Positions 26,834 through 35,445 of a DNA stretch of 64,000 nt are shown piece after piece. Source of the stretch: Candidatus Methylacidiphilales bacterium (GTDB lineage Bacteria; Verrucomicrobiota; Verrucomicrobiia; Methylacidiphilales; JAAUTS01); NCBI GenBank assembly GCA_028713655.1, contig JAQTNW010000013.1, positions 1 through 64,000 of the forward strand, given 5' to 3'. The translations under genes were made by a program, and so were the position numbers. A model generated the notes under the pieces. The model was not told the DNA's origin. It saw only the letters and a list, made by a program, of their open reading frames with translations, and made no database searches. Positions within the stretch are counted from its first letter, which is position 1; each line of letters begins with the position of its first letter.

Positions 26834-27814
26834 ATGCGTGTTTTTGTTACAGGCGGGGCCGGGTACATCGGCAGTGTGTGTGTGGAGGAACTCATCAAAA
26901 CCGGACATGAAGTCCTGGTATTTGACAATCTGGAGGAAGGCCACACGGACGCGGTCCATCCCAAGGCGGAGTTTTGCAAGGGGGACATCAACCACTTTGA
27001 ACAGGTGAACCGGGCCGTGGCCGGGTTCAAACCCGATGCCGCCATTCACTTTGCGGGCAAGGCGCTGGTCGGGGAGTCGATGACCAATCCCTACCTTTAT
27101 TACCAGACCAATGTTTCCGGCGGGGTCAACCTGTTGGAATCCCTGGCGCGGAGCGGCTGCAAGAAGATCGTTTTTTCCTCATCCTGCGCCACCTATGGGT
27201 TGCCGGAAAAAATGCCGATTGACGAGCGCTGCCCCCAGAAGCCGATCAATCCTTACGGCCATTCCAAGCTGGTTTTCGAGCAGATACTCAAGTGGTACGA
27301 GCAGGTGCATGGGATTGTTTTCACAGCGCTGCGCTATTTCAACGCCGCGGGGGCGACGGAAATGAACGGCGAGGACCGGAAGATCGAGACCCACCTGATC
27401 CCGAATGTTTTGGATGTGGCGCTGGGCAAGAAGGAATCCATCTCGATTTTTGGCAGCGATTACAACACGCCGGACGGCACCTGCATCCGCGACTACATCC
27501 ATGTGGTGGACCTGGCGGACGCTCATATCAAATCATTAGAGAGAACGTCCGGAGGTTTTTACAACCTGGGCACCGGGGAGGGATATTCCGTCCTGCAAGT
27601 GGTGGAAGTGGCGCGCAAGGTGACGGCGCATCCCATCCCGGCGGAGATGATGGACCCGCGCCCCGGAGATCCGCCGCGCCTGGTGGCCAGTTCCAACCGC
27701 ATCAAGATGGATCTGGGTTGGAAACCGCGTTTCAACAAGATTCAACAGATTGTGGAAAGCGCATGGGCCTGGCGGGTCAGGCATCCGTCCGGTTACAACA
27801 GCGCGCATAAATGA
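26834..27814 (+). CDS. galE: UDP-glucose 4-epimerase
   Basis: Interconverts UDP-glucose and UDP-galactose with bound NAD. An extended SDR of 326 residues: GGAGYIGSVCVEELI (NAD site), HFAGKALVGESM, the Ser in FSSSCATYG, YxxxK in INPYGHSKLVFEQ, the NAAGATEMNGED block and C-terminal RPGDPPRLVASS. All residues expected of GalE are present. Its stop overlaps the hprK start (ATGA), placing it at the head of a galE-hprK-ptsH operon. Confidence 0.93.
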   Translation: MRVFVTGGAGYIGSVCVEELIKTGHEVLVFDNLEEGHTDAVHPKAEFCKGDINHFEQVNRAVAGFKPDAAIHFAGKALVGESMTNPYLYYQTNVSGGVNLLESLARSGCKKIVFSSSCATYGLPEKMPIDERCPQKPINPYGHSKLVFEQILKWYEQVHGIVFTALRYFNAAGATEMNGEDRKIETHLIPNVLDVALGKKESISIFGSDYNTPDGTCIRDYIHVVDLADAHIKSLERTSGGFYNLGTGEGYSVLQVVEVARKVTAHPIPAEMMDPRPGDPPRLVASSNRIKMDLGWKPRFNKIQQIVESAWAWRVRHPSGYNSAHK

Positions 27815-28773
27815 AGCCCCAAAAAAAGCAGGAAAATCCCCAGGTGACGGTCGGGCAATTTTACGCCCGCCACTCCAGCGCCTTGCAGCTCAAGCTGATC
27901 GCAGGCGCCCAGGGGATGAACCGGAGGATCACCGAGGGTTCGGTGAACCGCCTGGGCCTTGCTTTGACCGGCTTTTATAAATATTTCGCCAACCGCCGTG
28001 TGCAGATGATCGGCAAGAGCGAAATGGCCTTTTTAAGCTCACTGCCGCAGAATTTGCGCCGCACCCGCATCCGGGAAATCCTGGACCGCAAAATCCCGTG
28101 CCTGATCATTGCGCGGAACATCAGCCCGCCGGCTTTTCTTTTGGAGGAGGCGGAAAATCACAGCGTCCCGGTATTTTGCTCGCCGGTCATCACCATGCGC
28201 CTGGTCAATCGGGTCACCATCCTGCTTGAGGAGGATTTTGCCCCTGTGACGACCCTGCACAGCAGCATGGTCGATATCCAGGGGATCGGGGTTTTGATCC
28301 GCGGAGAAAGCGGGATCGGGAAAAGCGAATGCGTACTGGGTTTGATTGAGCGCGGGTATTCGCTGGTTTCGGACGACATTACCAAGATCAAATGCATTGA
28401 GGGCCGGGAATTGACCGGGACATCAAACGACCTGACCCGGCACTATATCGAGGTGCGCGGAATCGGTATCCTGAATGTGGCCAGCATTTTTGGGGCCAGC
28501 AGCATTCGTTATCAAAAACGCGTTGATATGGTGGTTTCCCTGGTCGAGTGGTCCAAGGTGGAAAATGTGGACCGGATCGGTTTGGACCAGGATTTTTTTG
28601 AGATATTGCAAATTAAAGTTCCCCATGTAACAATTCCAGTGCGGTCAGGACGAGACTTGGCCGGGTTGGTGGAAGTGGCCGCCTTGGACCAGAAACTCAA
28701 GAGTATAGGCCATCATTCCGCCTTTGAATTTAACGAGCGTTTGCTCAACAAGATGCAACAACGAGAATCCTGA
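27811..28773 (+). CDS. hprK: HPr kinase/phosphorylase
   Basis: Phosphorylates and dephosphorylates HPr on its regulatory serine in response to ATP and sugar phosphates. The N-terminal domain (1-125) is followed by HSSMVDIQGIGVLIRG, the Walker A loop GESGIGKSECVLGL, the catalytic acids in YSLVSDDIT, and the family signature EVRGIGILNVASIFG. Its 320 residues match the family. It overlaps galE by four bases and ends three bases before ptsH, so kinase and target are made together. Confidence 0.95.
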   Translation: MKPQKKQENPQVTVGQFYARHSSALQLKLIAGAQGMNRRITEGSVNRLGLALTGFYKYFANRRVQMIGKSEMAFLSSLPQNLRRTRIREILDRKIPCLIIARNISPPAFLLEEAENHSVPVFCSPVITMRLVNRVTILLEEDFAPVTTLHSSMVDIQGIGVLIRGESGIGKSECVLGLIERGYSLVSDDITKIKCIEGRELTGTSNDLTRHYIEVRGIGILNVASIFGASSIRYQKRVDMVVSLVEWSKVENVDRIGLDQDFFEILQIKVPHVTIPVRSGRDLAGLVEVAALDQKLKSIGHHSAFEFNERLLNKMQQRES

Positions 28774-28776
28774 AAA

Positions 28777-29082
28777 ATGGGCGTGATGAATAAAAAAGTT
28801 GGAGTTGGCGGCAACGCCAGTGAAAAAATCATGGTAATCCTGAACAAACTGGGCTTGCATGCCCGTCCGGCCGCCATGTTTGTCCGTGTCGCGAACCGTT
28901 TTCCCTGTGAAATCACCGTTGAAAAAGACGGCGAAGAAGTCAATGGCAAGAGCATCATGGGCCTGATGATGCTGGCAGCCGGTTGCGGCTCCCGTCTCAA
29001 AGTCATCGCTGCGGGCGATGAAGCCCCCCAGGCCCTCAAGGAACTGGAAGAACTCATCCAGCGCAAGTTCGACGAGGAATAA
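28777..29082 (+). CDS. ptsH: Phosphocarrier protein HPr
   Basis: Small PTS carrier. The active histidine is in NKLGLHARPAAMFV and the regulatory serine targeted by HPr kinase is in NGKSIMGLMMLAAG. It has about 101 residues from the first ATG or 98 from the ATG at 28786, slightly longer than usual through a short N-terminal extension. It follows hprK by three bases. Enzyme I lies 244 bases downstream, past a repeat-rich spacer that contains the 20-bp motif at 29209-29228. Confidence 0.94.
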   Translation: MGVMNKKVGVGGNASEKIMVILNKLGLHARPAAMFVRVANRFPCEITVEKDGEEVNGKSIMGLMMLAAGCGSRLKVIAAGDEAPQALKELEELIQRKFDEE

Positions 29083-29326
29083 GCGTCCATCCCGCTAATC
29101 TTCGGATAAACCTGCTTCTCCTTCGCGTCCTTCCCGTAAAAAATGTCTTTTGCCTTTCTTCGTGGCTTCGTGTGAGACCCTGTGCTGGTTTTTATCCGCG
29201 TGCATCTGCTCGCGACGCATGTCGGAGTCCGTGGTTCAATTCCGGTCTTTGGTTTTGACTTGTTGTAAATTCTTTTTTCGCACCGCTTGCCATTTGCCAT
29301 GCTTCTTATAGCATAGCCTCCAGAAA

Positions 29327-31093
29327 ATGGCGTTGCATCAATCAGGCACTGATCTCAAAATCAAGGGCATCCCGGTTTCACCCGGAGTTGTCCACGGTAC
29401 TTTGGCCATTTTAACACGCGAGGAACTCTCGATCCCGCGTCGCCAGATCAAGCCTCAGGAAGTTCCCGGCGAAATCGCCCGCTTTGAATCCGCGCTTGTC
29501 AAAACACGCCAGCAGATCCTTGAAATCAAGGAACATCTCTCCGCCTCCATCGGAGAGAAGGACGCCAGTATTTTCGACGCACATCTGCTCGTAGTCGAGG
29601 ACGGCAGTTTGCTGGAAGCGGTGCGGAAACAGGTGGAATCCCGGTTGTTGTGCGTCGAGCATGTCTTCCATCATCTGATTCAAAACTATGCGCAGACCAT
29701 GCGCGACATGGACGACGTGTACCTGCAAGAGCGGGCGGCGGATATTTTGGATGTCGGGCGGCGAATCCTCAGCAATCTCATGGGGACGGCAATGTCGGAT
29801 CGTTATGACCTGGAAAAGCCGTGCATTATTCTTGCGCACGATCTTTCGCCTTCCGATACCGCGGTTTTGGACCGCAGCAAGGTTCTTGGATTTGCCACCG
29901 ACATCGGCAGTCGTACTTCGCACACAGCCATCATGGCGCGGTCTCTCAACATCCCGGCCGTGGTCGGGTTGAAGGAAGCCTCCCAGACCCTCGATAACGA
30001 GGTGGAAGTGATCCTCGACGGTTATCAGGGCCTCCTGATCATCAATCCCAGCGAGCAAACCAAGTTTGAATACGGCAAGATTGGCGAGAAACGCCACCTG
30101 GTGGAGGAGAAGCTGGGACAATTGCGGGGCACTGAGGCCGTCACCCGTGACGGCCACAAGGTGATTGTTTCAGCCAATGTCGAGTTGCCGGAGGATTTTC
30201 ACCTGATCCAGGCCGCCGGTGCGGAAGGTGTCGGGCTTTATCGCACTGAATTTTTATTTCTCAATAGACTGGAACTACCAACGGAGATGGAGCAGTTGGA
30301 AATGTATCGCAAGGTGATTGAGGCAGCGCGGCCGTATCCGGTGATCTTCCGAACCCTTGATGTCGGGGGAGACAAGATGCTCGACCATCTTGGAATGTCT
30401 GAGGAATTGAACCCGTTCCTGGGCTGGCGCGCGATACGCTACTGCCTGGAACGCAGGGATGTGTTCCGGACCCAGTTGAGGGCGATATGCCGTGCGGGTG
30501 CGGGAACGAAGATACGCATCATGTTTCCCATGGTCTCCACGTTCGAGGAACTTCTGCAGGCAAAGGAATTGCTTCGGGATGTGCTGATCGAGCTTGGGCG
30601 GGAAAATGAAGGGTTTAGCAAGGAAATCGAAATCGGAACGATGATCGAGACCCCGGCAGCCGCCATGATTATGAACCATCTGGCCCGCGAAGTTGATTTT
30701 GTCAGCATCGGCACGAATGACCTGATCCAGTACACGCTGGCGGTTGACCGCAACAATGAAAAGGTGGCGTACCTTTACCAGCCGACGCACCCTGGAATTA
30801 TCTCGTTGATCCGGCATATTGTGACCCAGGCGCATGAGGCGAAAATATGGGTCGGCGTTTGCGGTGAGATGGCGGGTGAAGTCATTCTGACGCCGCTGCT
30901 TCTGGGGCTGGGGGTTGACGAACTCAGCACCGGATCGGTTTATATCTCACGCATCAAAAGCGCCATTCAAAACCTGAACTATGAGGAAATGCGCAAAATG
31001 GCGGATGAAGTCTCCATGCTCAATACTGCTGCGCAGGTCATGGATCGGCTCAAGCAGGTTGCCGTTGCCAACTTTGCCGAATTGTTGGATTAG
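29327..31093 (+). CDS. ptsI: PTS enzyme I (phosphoenolpyruvate-protein phosphotransferase)
   Basis: Takes phosphate from PEP to HPr. 588 residues. Active histidine in GSRTSHTAIMARSLNIP; PEP-binding segments GVGLYRTEFLF, PVIFRTLDVGGDKM, RIMFPMVSTFEELL and DFVSIGTNDLIQYTLAVDR; the final catalytic cysteine in WVGVCGEMAG. All key residues are intact. No sugar-specific EII gene appears in the window, which fits a regulatory PTS. The TAG stop is part of a modular inverted-repeat element. Confidence 0.95.
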   Translation: MALHQSGTDLKIKGIPVSPGVVHGTLAILTREELSIPRRQIKPQEVPGEIARFESALVKTRQQILEIKEHLSASIGEKDASIFDAHLLVVEDGSLLEAVRKQVESRLLCVEHVFHHLIQNYAQTMRDMDDVYLQERAADILDVGRRILSNLMGTAMSDRYDLEKPCIILAHDLSPSDTAVLDRSKVLGFATDIGSRTSHTAIMARSLNIPAVVGLKEASQTLDNEVEVILDGYQGLLIINPSEQTKFEYGKIGEKRHLVEEKLGQLRGTEAVTRDGHKVIVSANVELPEDFHLIQAAGAEGVGLYRTEFLFLNRLELPTEMEQLEMYRKVIEAARPYPVIFRTLDVGGDKMLDHLGMSEELNPFLGWRAIRYCLERRDVFRTQLRAICRAGAGTKIRIMFPMVSTFEELLQAKELLRDVLIELGRENEGFSKEIEIGTMIETPAAAMIMNHLAREVDFVSIGTNDLIQYTLAVDRNNEKVAYLYQPTHPGIISLIRHIVTQAHEAKIWVGVCGEMAGEVILTPLLLGLGVDELSTGSVYISRIKSAIQNLNYEEMRKMADEVSMLNTAAQVMDRLKQVAVANFAELLD

Positions 31094-31275
31094 CCTGCAT
31101 ATTTCATACTCATTTCAATGGTCAACCTGTTAGCGCCGGGACGTAATAGCGGAAAGACACGAGCTGGGCATATGCAGGCTATGTAACCCGGATGTTCCTG
31201 CACCCCAGTTCCCGCCATACTTTGGAGCAGGGCACTTTGAAGCGGCTTTCTGAAGCGTGTGAAACATCCGGGTTA
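31092..31275. repeat. Modular inverted-repeat element, copy 3 (modules A+C, B absent)
   Basis: Module A (31092-31180) has arms AGCCTGCATAT and ATATGCAGGCT; module C (31184-31275) has arms AACCCGGATGTT and AACATCCGGGTT. Module B is missing, with only three bases between A and C. The element begins inside the ptsI stop codon. The module A loop shares TCAACCTGTTAGCG with copy 2. Confidence 0.85.
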
Positions 31276-31359
31276 GGATTGGATCCTCACGGTTTTTTAA
31301 CGCAAGGCGCCTGCGACGCTCTCAAGGGTGCGATGGAAATCTTGAAACTGGGACTGGTT

Positions 31360-32766
31360 TCAGATCGCGGCCGCTTTTTTGTTGTAACCCGAGGTGATGG
31401 CGGCTTTGACGAGGCCTGAGCCGAATTCCCAGAACGGTCCGGGGAAGCTGGCAATATTCCCGACCACATCATCCAGCGCGTTGACAAAACGTTCGATTTC
31501 CTCGTCGCCGATAATCAGCGGCGGCAGGATTTTTAACACATCCATGTGATGTCCGGCCACCTGCGTCAAAATGCGATGCTTCGAGAGCAGTTGAGTGACG
31601 ACCATTTGCGGGAAAAGCCCCTTGTCCACGGCGTGGACCGCTTTCCAGGCCACTTTCAACTTGAGGGAAGAGGGTTCCTTGAACTCGATTGCAATCATGA
31701 GCCCCTTGCCGCGTATTTCCTTGATGATGTCGTGCTTTTCCTGAAGGCTGCGCAGGCGCCGTATGAGTTGCTCGCCGCGTTTTGCCGCGTTTTCCACGAT
31801 TTTTTCATCGTCCAAAATTTCCAATGTCGCAAGGCCGCAGGCCATCGCCAGGTTGTTCCGCCCGAATGTGGTGGAATGGACCACGCAACGGTCGAGGCTG
31901 GAAAAAACTTTTTGATAGATTTCGCGGCGTGTGACAAACGCGGCGGCAGGAACATAGCCGCCGCTGAGCGCCTTAGCGATGGTGAGAATGTCAGGCTCCA
32001 GGTTCCAATGCTGGAAGGCGAAGAACTTGCCCGTTCTGCCAAGCCCGGTTTGCACTTCATCGGCGATAAACAACGCCCCGTATTTGCGGCACAGCGCCTG
32101 GGCTTTCGGGAAATAATCGTCGTCGGGGATATAAACGCCCTTGCCCTGCACCAGTTCGGCGATGAAGCAGGCGACATCGCCCGCGCGCAGCTTGCTTTCG
32201 AGGTCTTCGAGATCGTTGTTTTTGACCTGTTCGGCGCCAGGCAGGAAGGGACCGAAACCGTTCTGGAAATTTTTATTGCCGGTGATCGAAAGGGAACCGT
32301 AACTCAGCCCGTGATACGAATTTTGCAATGAGAGAATGCGGGTGCGGCCGGTTGCGCAGCGCGCGAACTTGATGGCGCCTTCGACGGATTCGGTTCCGGA
32401 ATTGCAAAAGAAGACCGCATCGAGACCCGGCCCTGTGCGTTTGGTGAGAGCTTCAGCCAGGAGCCCGCTGAGCAGCGCGCAATCCATTTGCACCATGTTG
32501 GGCAGGTCCATATCGAGGACGTCCCGGATGACTTTTTGGACCCCGGGATGGTTCCGCCCGATATTGAAGACACCGTAACCGCTGAGGAAATCGAGGTAGT
32601 CCCGCCCGTCCATGTCATACAGATAAGCTCCCTGGGCGCGGGCATAGACCTTGTCGAACCCGATTGTCCTGAGCACCTTGACGAGTGTACGGTTGACGTG
32701 TTGATCGTGCAGATCGTAATTTTCCCCGAGTCGGGAAGTAACCAATTCCTTGATATCGAGAGGCAT
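31360..32766 (-). CDS. Class-III PLP aminotransferase (acetylornithine/HpnO-like)
   Basis: PLP enzyme of the ornithine/acetylornithine family, 468 residues. Clear motifs: FFCNSGTESVEGAIKFAR (phosphate binding), GALFIADEVQTGLGRTG (aspartate to the PLP nitrogen), the lysine in TIAKALSGGYVPA and the STTFGRNNLAMA block. Substrate is not set by sequence; arginine synthesis genes are not nearby, and homologues also serve in hopanoid modification or polyamine use. It is the last gene of a run of minus-strand genes that includes floA and nfeD, but a 73-base gap separates it from the gene before. Confidence 0.85.
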   Translation of the reverse strand: MPLDIKELVTSRLGENYDLHDQHVNRTLVKVLRTIGFDKVYARAQGAYLYDMDGRDYLDFLSGYGVFNIGRNHPGVQKVIRDVLDMDLPNMVQMDCALLSGLLAEALTKRTGPGLDAVFFCNSGTESVEGAIKFARCATGRTRILSLQNSYHGLSYGSLSITGNKNFQNGFGPFLPGAEQVKNNDLEDLESKLRAGDVACFIAELVQGKGVYIPDDDYFPKAQALCRKYGALFIADEVQTGLGRTGKFFAFQHWNLEPDILTIAKALSGGYVPAAAFVTRREIYQKVFSSLDRCVVHSTTFGRNNLAMACGLATLEILDDEKIVENAAKRGEQLIRRLRSLQEKHDIIKEIRGKGLMIAIEFKEPSSLKLKVAWKAVHAVDKGLFPQMVVTQLLSKHRILTQVAGHHMDVLKILPPLIIGDEEIERFVNALDDVVGNIASFPGPFWEFGSGLVKAAITSGYNKKAAAI

Positions 32767-32839
32767 GGGGTGATGAATATGAGTTGTATTGGCCTATGAT
32801 GCAAGCCGGGATTGATTCGGGGGTTTTGCTGCTCTGCGT

Positions 32840-33040
32840 CTATTCCTTGAATTCGTTGACCTTCGTCGCTTCGACTTCGATGATTTCGCCCTTTTTGGCG
32901 CGCTTGAACCGTTCCTCCGGCCCGATGCTCTGACCGCCGTGTTTCAGGTCATGGATGGCGCGTAAAAAGCGGGTCAATTTACCCAGGGCAATCGACACAA
33001 CCACCAGCAGGACAACCAAAGAAATGATCAATCTGAACAT
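32840..33040 (-). CDS. Small single-pass membrane protein
   Basis: 66 residues from the ATG at 33040 (a GTG at 33055 adds five). One N-terminal membrane helix (MFRLIISLVVLLVVVSIALG) is followed by a short charged cytoplasmic part (GPEERFKRAKKGEIIEVEA). No family recognised. Upstream a 319-base gap with a mobile-looking repeat separates it from the proline-rich membrane protein, so co-transcription with floA is uncertain. Confidence 0.55.
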   Translation of the reverse strand: MFRLIISLVVLLVVVSIALGKLTRFLRAIHDLKHGGQSIGPEERFKRAKKGEIIEVEATKVNEFKE

Positions 33041-33167
33041 GGGAATATAAGCCACAAGCTATCAGCCGGCGCCGGATTTAAAAGAAAAAATCATATTGCT
33101 TCATGCGGCATCATCGCGAGAAACCAAACCTTTCAAAAAGGTGTTTTGAGCGGGAATGAACGTGAAA

Positions 33168-33282
33168 TTTTGGAGTGCGCCCGCCACGGCGGACGCTTTT
33201 TACTCACGACGCATGTCGGAGTTGCACTTTTGCGGAAAATCCAAAGCGGTGTCGCGCCTTCGGCTTGCCACCGCACTCCAAA
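33168..33282. repeat. MITE-like element, copy 1 (TTTGGAGTGCG ends)
   Basis: Ends TTTTGGAGTGCGC and CCGCACTCCAAATT form terminal inverted repeats around about 115 bases that include the 20-bp motif (33203-33222). The second copy at 47880 is in reverse orientation and also shares about 45 bases of flank beyond one end (GAACG..TTTTGAGCGGG). No target-site duplication is evident and no coding capacity is seen. It lies in the 319-base gap between two minus-strand genes. Confidence 0.75.
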
Positions 33283-33359
33283 TTGGCAGATGCAGATCCG
33301 CATTGAGCGAGGTTTTAGTCCGAAACATGTGAATTTTTCCATCCGTAGGCTGGAAAAAT

Positions 33360-33896
33360 TCACCCTCTCAGGCCAACGGGCGTGGAGAGAATTTCCTTCA
33401 ACACAACCGCATCGCGCAGGGAAGGCTTGTCGCGTAGAAACAACCGGAGTTTTCCCGGTGGCTTGGCCGTTTCCACAGACTGCAAGGGACCGGCATTTCC
33501 GCCCGTTTTCAGGTGGCGCCGGTCGCCGGGCTGCCCGCCCGCCCGCGTTTCGAGATTCGTTTCAGGAGGAATGATTTCGTCAAATTTTGACATGGGCCGG
33601 TCGGGCATGGGCACTCGCGTGGGAGTTTTGACCGGACGGTGCGTTTGCGCTTTTTTAACGGGCGGCAACGGAGGTGGAGGCGTCACCTGAGTCTGGGCCG
33701 GGGGAATTGCGGGCTTTTGGCCGAGCGCCTCCATCAGATCATTCCACTCCGTGCGCGGCGCCGGCGCATGATCCGAATTTGGATGTGCAGGTGGAGTGTT
33801 AGGATGATCGTGCTCTTTTAATTTGTTCCTGGCCATCCACTGAACCACGGCGCCGCCAATGACGAGCACCGGTATGATGAGGTCGCCGAGGTTCAT
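33360..33896 (-). CDS. Proline-rich protein with N-terminal membrane helix
   Basis: 178 residues. Residues 4-22 (GDLIIPVLVIGGAVVQWMA) look like one membrane helix; the rest is a disordered, proline- and lysine-rich cytoplasmic tail (TQVTPPPPLPPVKKAQTHRP). No family recognised. It begins 28 bases after floA on the same strand, so it is probably made with the flotillin. Such tails often act as flexible linkers or binding sites. Confidence 0.6.
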   Translation of the reverse strand: MNLGDLIIPVLVIGGAVVQWMARNKLKEHDHPNTPPAHPNSDHAPAPRTEWNDLMEALGQKPAIPPAQTQVTPPPPLPPVKKAQTHRPVKTPTRVPMPDRPMSKFDEIIPPETNLETRAGGQPGDRRHLKTGGNAGPLQSVETAKPPGKLRLFLRDKPSLRDAVVLKEILSTPVGLRG

Positions 33897-33924
33897 GGTT
33901 CAGCCTTCAGTTTGTGTTCCGATC

Positions 33925-34932
33925 TCAGCTCTGCTTCGGAGTTCCCGGCGCCGAGTCGGTGGCGATGGCGGAACGCATGGCGGTGTCGGCCTGGATATTT
34001 TTATATTTCATGTAATCCAAAATTCCGAGATTTCCGCTGCGGAATGCCTCGGCCATCGCCATTGGAATCTGGGCTTCCGCCTCGACGACTTTGGCGCGCA
34101 TTTCCTCAACGCGGGCTTTCATTTCCTGTTCTGTCGCGACAGCAGCCGCACGGCGGACTTCCGCACGGGCCTGGGCGACGCGCTTGTCGGCTTCAGCCTG
34201 GTCCGCCTGCAACCGGGCGCCGATGTTTTCGCCGACATCCAGGTCCGCGATGTCGATGGAAAGAATTTCAAAGGCGGTTCCGGAATCCAGGCCGCGCTGA
34301 AGAACCGTTTTGGAGATTTTATCGGGAGCTTCGAGCACGTCCTTGTAGGTGTCGGAGGAACCGATGGTCGTGACAATGCCTTCGCCGACGCGGGCAATGA
34401 TGGTCTCCTCCGTGGCGCCGCCGACAAAGCGGCCCAGGTTGGTTCGCACGGTCACACGGGCGCGGGCGCGCAGGCCGATGCCGTCCTTGGCGACTGCTTC
34501 GATTGTGGTTTTGCCGGAGGCGGGATTCGGGCAGTCGATGACACGCGGGTTCACCGAGGTACGCACGGCCTCGAAAACCGATTTACCGGAACCGGAGGTG
34601 GCGAGGTCGATGGCGCAGGCGCTGTTGAAGTCGAGGTTCAGCTTGGCTTTGTCGGCCGCAATCAAGGCCCTGACTACTTCGTTCACGTTGCCACCCGCGA
34701 GAAAGTGGGTTTCCAATTGGCGGCTTTCGACATTGATGCCGGCGCGCACGGCGGTGATGCGGGCATTTACGATGAGGGAACTGGGGATGTTCCGGAAGCG
34801 CATCGCGATGAGGGTCATGATGCTGACGGGCGCTCCGGAGGTCCATGCCCGGATCCAGAGCCCGAAAAAGTTGAAGATGATGACCAGCGCAACGAGGACG
34901 ACGACGCCTATAATGATCCCGATGAATGACAT
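33925..34932 (-). CDS. floA: Flotillin-like protein FloA
   Basis: Bacterial flotillin that oligomerises under the membrane in lipid microdomains and influences membrane fluidity and protease stability. 335 residues: N-terminal membrane hairpin (about 3-28), then the SPFH/YqfA core ([51 protein letters not shown]), a coiled-coil stretch rich in Ala/Glu ([20 protein letters not shown]) and a tail. This is the FloA/YqfA type rather than the eukaryotic type. The two upstream NfeD genes are its usual partners. Confidence 0.92.
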   Translation of the reverse strand: MSFIGIIIGVVVLVALVIIFNFFGLWIRAWTSGAPVSIMTLIAMRFRNIPSSLIVNARITAVRAGINVESRQLETHFLAGGNVNEVVRALIAADKAKLNLDFNSACAIDLATSGSGKSVFEAVRTSVNPRVIDCPNPASGKTTIEAVAKDGIGLRARARVTVRTNLGRFVGGATEETIIARVGEGIVTTIGSSDTYKDVLEAPDKISKTVLQRGLDSGTAFEILSIDIADLDVGENIGARLQADQAEADKRVAQARAEVRRAAAVATEQEMKARVEEMRAKVVEAEAQIPMAMAEAFRSGNLGILDYMKYKNIQADTAMRSAIATDSAPGTPKQS

Positions 34933-34989
34933 AATAATTTTTCCTTGGGTTGTTTGAGATTAAGATTAAAAAATCCGATCAGAGAGCTT

Positions 34990-35445
34990 CTATAGTTTGC
35001 GAACCATGATACGCGCGCCGTCCACTTTCACAACCTTTATGTCCGTGTCGGGAGGAATGGGCTGCCCTTCGGTGATCACATCCACCCGCCGCCCCTGGAT
35101 TCGTGCCGTGCCGGAAGGACGCAGCAGGCTCACGGTTTTTCCGGTGCTGCCCAGCAGGCCCGCATTTTCATCCGCCCTGGGAGCGGAGGTGTTGTCCAGG
35201 CTCAAGACTTTGCCGAGCGCCGAACGCGGAAAATATTTCATCCAAAGCAGAAACAGGATGATGCCGAGGGAGAACTCCGCTCCAAGCACCGAAAGGCCCG
35301 CATTGGCGCCATAAATCGACCAGGCCCTGGCGGCCGCGCCCAACAGGCAGACGATACCCAGAATCCCGGCGATCAGGCCCGGAAGAAAAATTTCCGCCGC
35401 CAGCAACAGGATTCCGGCGAGGATGAGGCTGACAATTCCGATCAT
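34990..35445 (-). CDS. Short NfeD-like membrane protein
   Basis: 151 residues with about three membrane helices (IVSLILAGILLLAAEIFLPG, GILGIVCLLGAAA, LGIILFLLWM) and a C-terminal OB-like NfeD domain (GSTGKTVSLLRPSGTARIQG and VVKVDGARIMVRKL). This is the short NfeD form, without the protease domain. Its start overlaps the stop of the long NfeD gene by four bases, and floA follows 57 bases on, the classic nfeD-flotillin arrangement. Confidence 0.85.
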   Translation of the reverse strand: MIGIVSLILAGILLLAAEIFLPGLIAGILGIVCLLGAAARAWSIYGANAGLSVLGAEFSLGIILFLLWMKYFPRSALGKVLSLDNTSAPRADENAGLLGSTGKTVSLLRPSGTARIQGRRVDVITEGQPIPPDTDIKVVKVDGARIMVRKL

